From: Oscillibacter sp.
GTDB taxonomy: Bacteria; Bacillota; Clostridia; Oscillospirales; Oscillospiraceae
Assembly (NCBI GenBank): GCA_020025415.1
Contig: JAHHSB010000080.1
Coordinates: 1-6,215 of the forward strand
Direction of reading: 5' to 3'
DNA length: 6,215 bases
Positions within the stretch are counted from its first letter, which is position 1. Each line of letters starts with the position of its first letter. Shown here in pieces: positions 5,192-6,215 of this stretch. The notes under the pieces are model-generated. The model saw only the letters and a list, made by a program, of their open reading frames with translations. It was not told the DNA's origin and made no database searches. The translations under genes were made by a program, and so were the position numbers.

Positions 5192-6215
5192 TTACACCAG
5201 CCCCAGGGTGATCTTCCAAAGCAGGACCCGGGTGCAGGCGGCATCGATGAGGGACTCATCCAGCGTCCCGGCTTTTGCCGCCTCAATGGCCAGAGGGATC
5301 TGGCTGCGGTAGTCGGTGGTGATGACCAGGTCGTTGCCCGCCTGCAGGGCCATCACGGCCACGCTGCCATCCTTGGCGTAGGCGCTGACTGCGCCCATGG
5401 CCAGGTCGTCCGTCATCACCACGCCGTCAAAGCCCAGCTCGTCCCGCAGCAGCTGGTGCACCGCCGGGGACAACGAGGCGGGGAGGGTGTCATCCACCGC
5501 GGTCATGATGTTATGGCTCACCAGCACGGCGGTGGCGGAGCCGGTTTCCGTCTGCCCGGCGGTCATGCCGGCGGGGAAGGGGAGAAAGTCGGAGTTCTCA
5601 AAGCGCTCCAGGGGCCGCTGGTCCACGGCGATGCCCGTGTGGGTGTCCACGTTGTCGCCGTAGCCGGGGAAGTGCTTCAAAACGCTGCCCATGCCGTCGG
5701 CGGTCATCTGCTCCACCACGGCGGAGATGCACTCCGCGGTGCTCTGGGCGTCCAGGCCGCAGCTGCGGTCATAGATAAAGTCCGCCGGATCGGTGGACAC
5801 ATCCGCCACCGGCGCCAAGTTCACGTTGATGCCCAGGGCATGGAGCAGGGCGTCCTTTTCCGCCGTGTCGGCCACCAGGGCCTCGGTGCCTCCGGCGGAG
5901 AGCAACTGCTGGGGAGAGGCGTATTTTTTGCTTCGCAGGTGGGGGTTGGAACTGACCCGTACCACCGTGCCGCCCTCTTCATCCACGCCGATGAGCAGGG
6001 GGATCTCCGTGTCGGCAGCGGCAGCGGCCTGGTAGTCCCGCAGGGTCTGGACCACGTCGTCGGCGGTCTTATCCGTGAAGTCCCGGCCAAAGAGGATGTA
6101 GCCCCCCAGGTGATAGCGGCCAATATCCTCCACAGCGCCTGCAGCCGGGCAGCGGACGAAAAACAGCTGGCCCACCTTTTCCTCCAGGGTCATGGAGCCG
6201 GTCAGTGCCTGGGCC
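5192..6215 (-). CDS. nagZ: GH3 beta-N-acetylhexosaminidase, NagZ-like (5'-truncated by window edge)
   Basis: Glycoside hydrolase family 3 enzyme that removes terminal beta-N-acetylglucosamine, typically from peptidoglycan fragments during wall turnover. The frame is open to the window edge: residues AQALTGS precede the ATG at 6193, which is probably not the true start since MTLEEKVGQLFF is usually internal in this family. Numbering from that Met, 333 residues are visible. VDEEGG (70-75) is a substrate-binding loop. KHFPGYG (173-179) with Asp183-Thr-His185 is the NagZ signature supplying the His acid/base. Asp262 in VMTDDLAMGA is the expected nucleophile. The protein ends soon after the barrel (stop TAA at 5192-5194), so it lacks the extra C-terminal domain of the B. 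subtilis enzyme. Whether it carries a signal peptide or lipobox cannot be seen. It is the most upstream visible gene of the leftward operon. Confidence 0.92.
   Translation of the reverse strand, partial: AQALTGSMTLEEKVGQLFFVRCPAAGAVEDIGRYHLGGYILFGRDFTDKTADDVVQTLRDYQAAAAADTEIPLLIGVDEEGGTVVRVSSNPHLRSKKYASPQQLLSAGGTEALVADTAEKDALLHALGINVNLAPVADVSTDPADFIYDRSCGLDAQSTAECISAVVEQMTADGMGSVLKHFPGYGDNVDTHTGIAVDQRPLERFENSDFLPFPAGMTAGQTETGSATAVLVSHNIMTAVDDTLPASLSPAVHQLLRDELGFDGVVMTDDLAMGAVSAYAKDGSVAVMALQAGNDLVITTDYRSQIPLAIEAAKAGTLDESLIDAACTRVLLWKITLGLV

Noticed and set aside
5155..5286. Upstream extension of alaX into nagZ
   Set aside because: It overlaps the nagZ 3' end, lacks conserved sequence, and the ATG at 5154 has its own ribosome binding site and the expected AlaX N-terminus.

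Overview
The window looks like ordinary chromosome from a GC-rich member of the Clostridia, most likely Oscillospirales (the Flavonifractor, Oscillibacter or Lawsonibacter kind). This is inferred from four things: GC-rich coding sequence, a single-chain dimeric glycyl-tRNA synthetase, an LtaS-type membrane phosphoglycerol transferase with a clostridial-style 'PEGYS' linker, and a GH3 hexosaminidase with the clostridial-style KHFPGYG...DTH signature. No phage, transposon, CRISPR or plasmid genes are seen, and no rRNA or tRNA.

Layout: the plus strand carries the 3' part of glyS (1-835), then a 92-bp gap with a perfect 11-bp hairpin, then a complete LTA-synthase-like gene (928-2892). The minus strand carries three genes, reading leftward: the 3' part of a nagZ-like GH3 gene (6215-5192), an alaX-L tRNA-editing gene (5154-3985) and a FadR-type GntR regulator (3992-3318). 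The three are tightly packed (37-bp gap, then an 8-bp overlap) and are probably one operon whose promoter lies outside the window. The two units converge on a 425-bp non-coding stretch (2893-3317).

That convergent stretch is the most structured part of the window and clearly poorer in GC than the genes. It holds two strong GC-rich hairpins, one plausible terminator for each direction. It also holds a run of TTTCCACAA-like repeats ending in a palindrome, three near-identical 12-bp dyads of the form TTGT-YR-ACAA, and direct repeats flanking the longer hairpin. The dyads resemble operators of FadR/GntR-type repressors, and such a repressor gene ends 5 bp from the last dyad. They also look like degenerate DnaA-box or oriC-like sequence, and the sequence alone does not decide between these.

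Functionally the genes are mixed. glyS charges tRNA-Gly, and AlaX clears tRNA-Ala mischarged with Ser or Gly. The LtaS-like protein and the NagZ-like protein act on cell-envelope polymers. The GntR protein probably responds to a small carboxylate and may control its own operon. I see no convincing new multi-gene system; the unexplained signal is in the non-coding centre.
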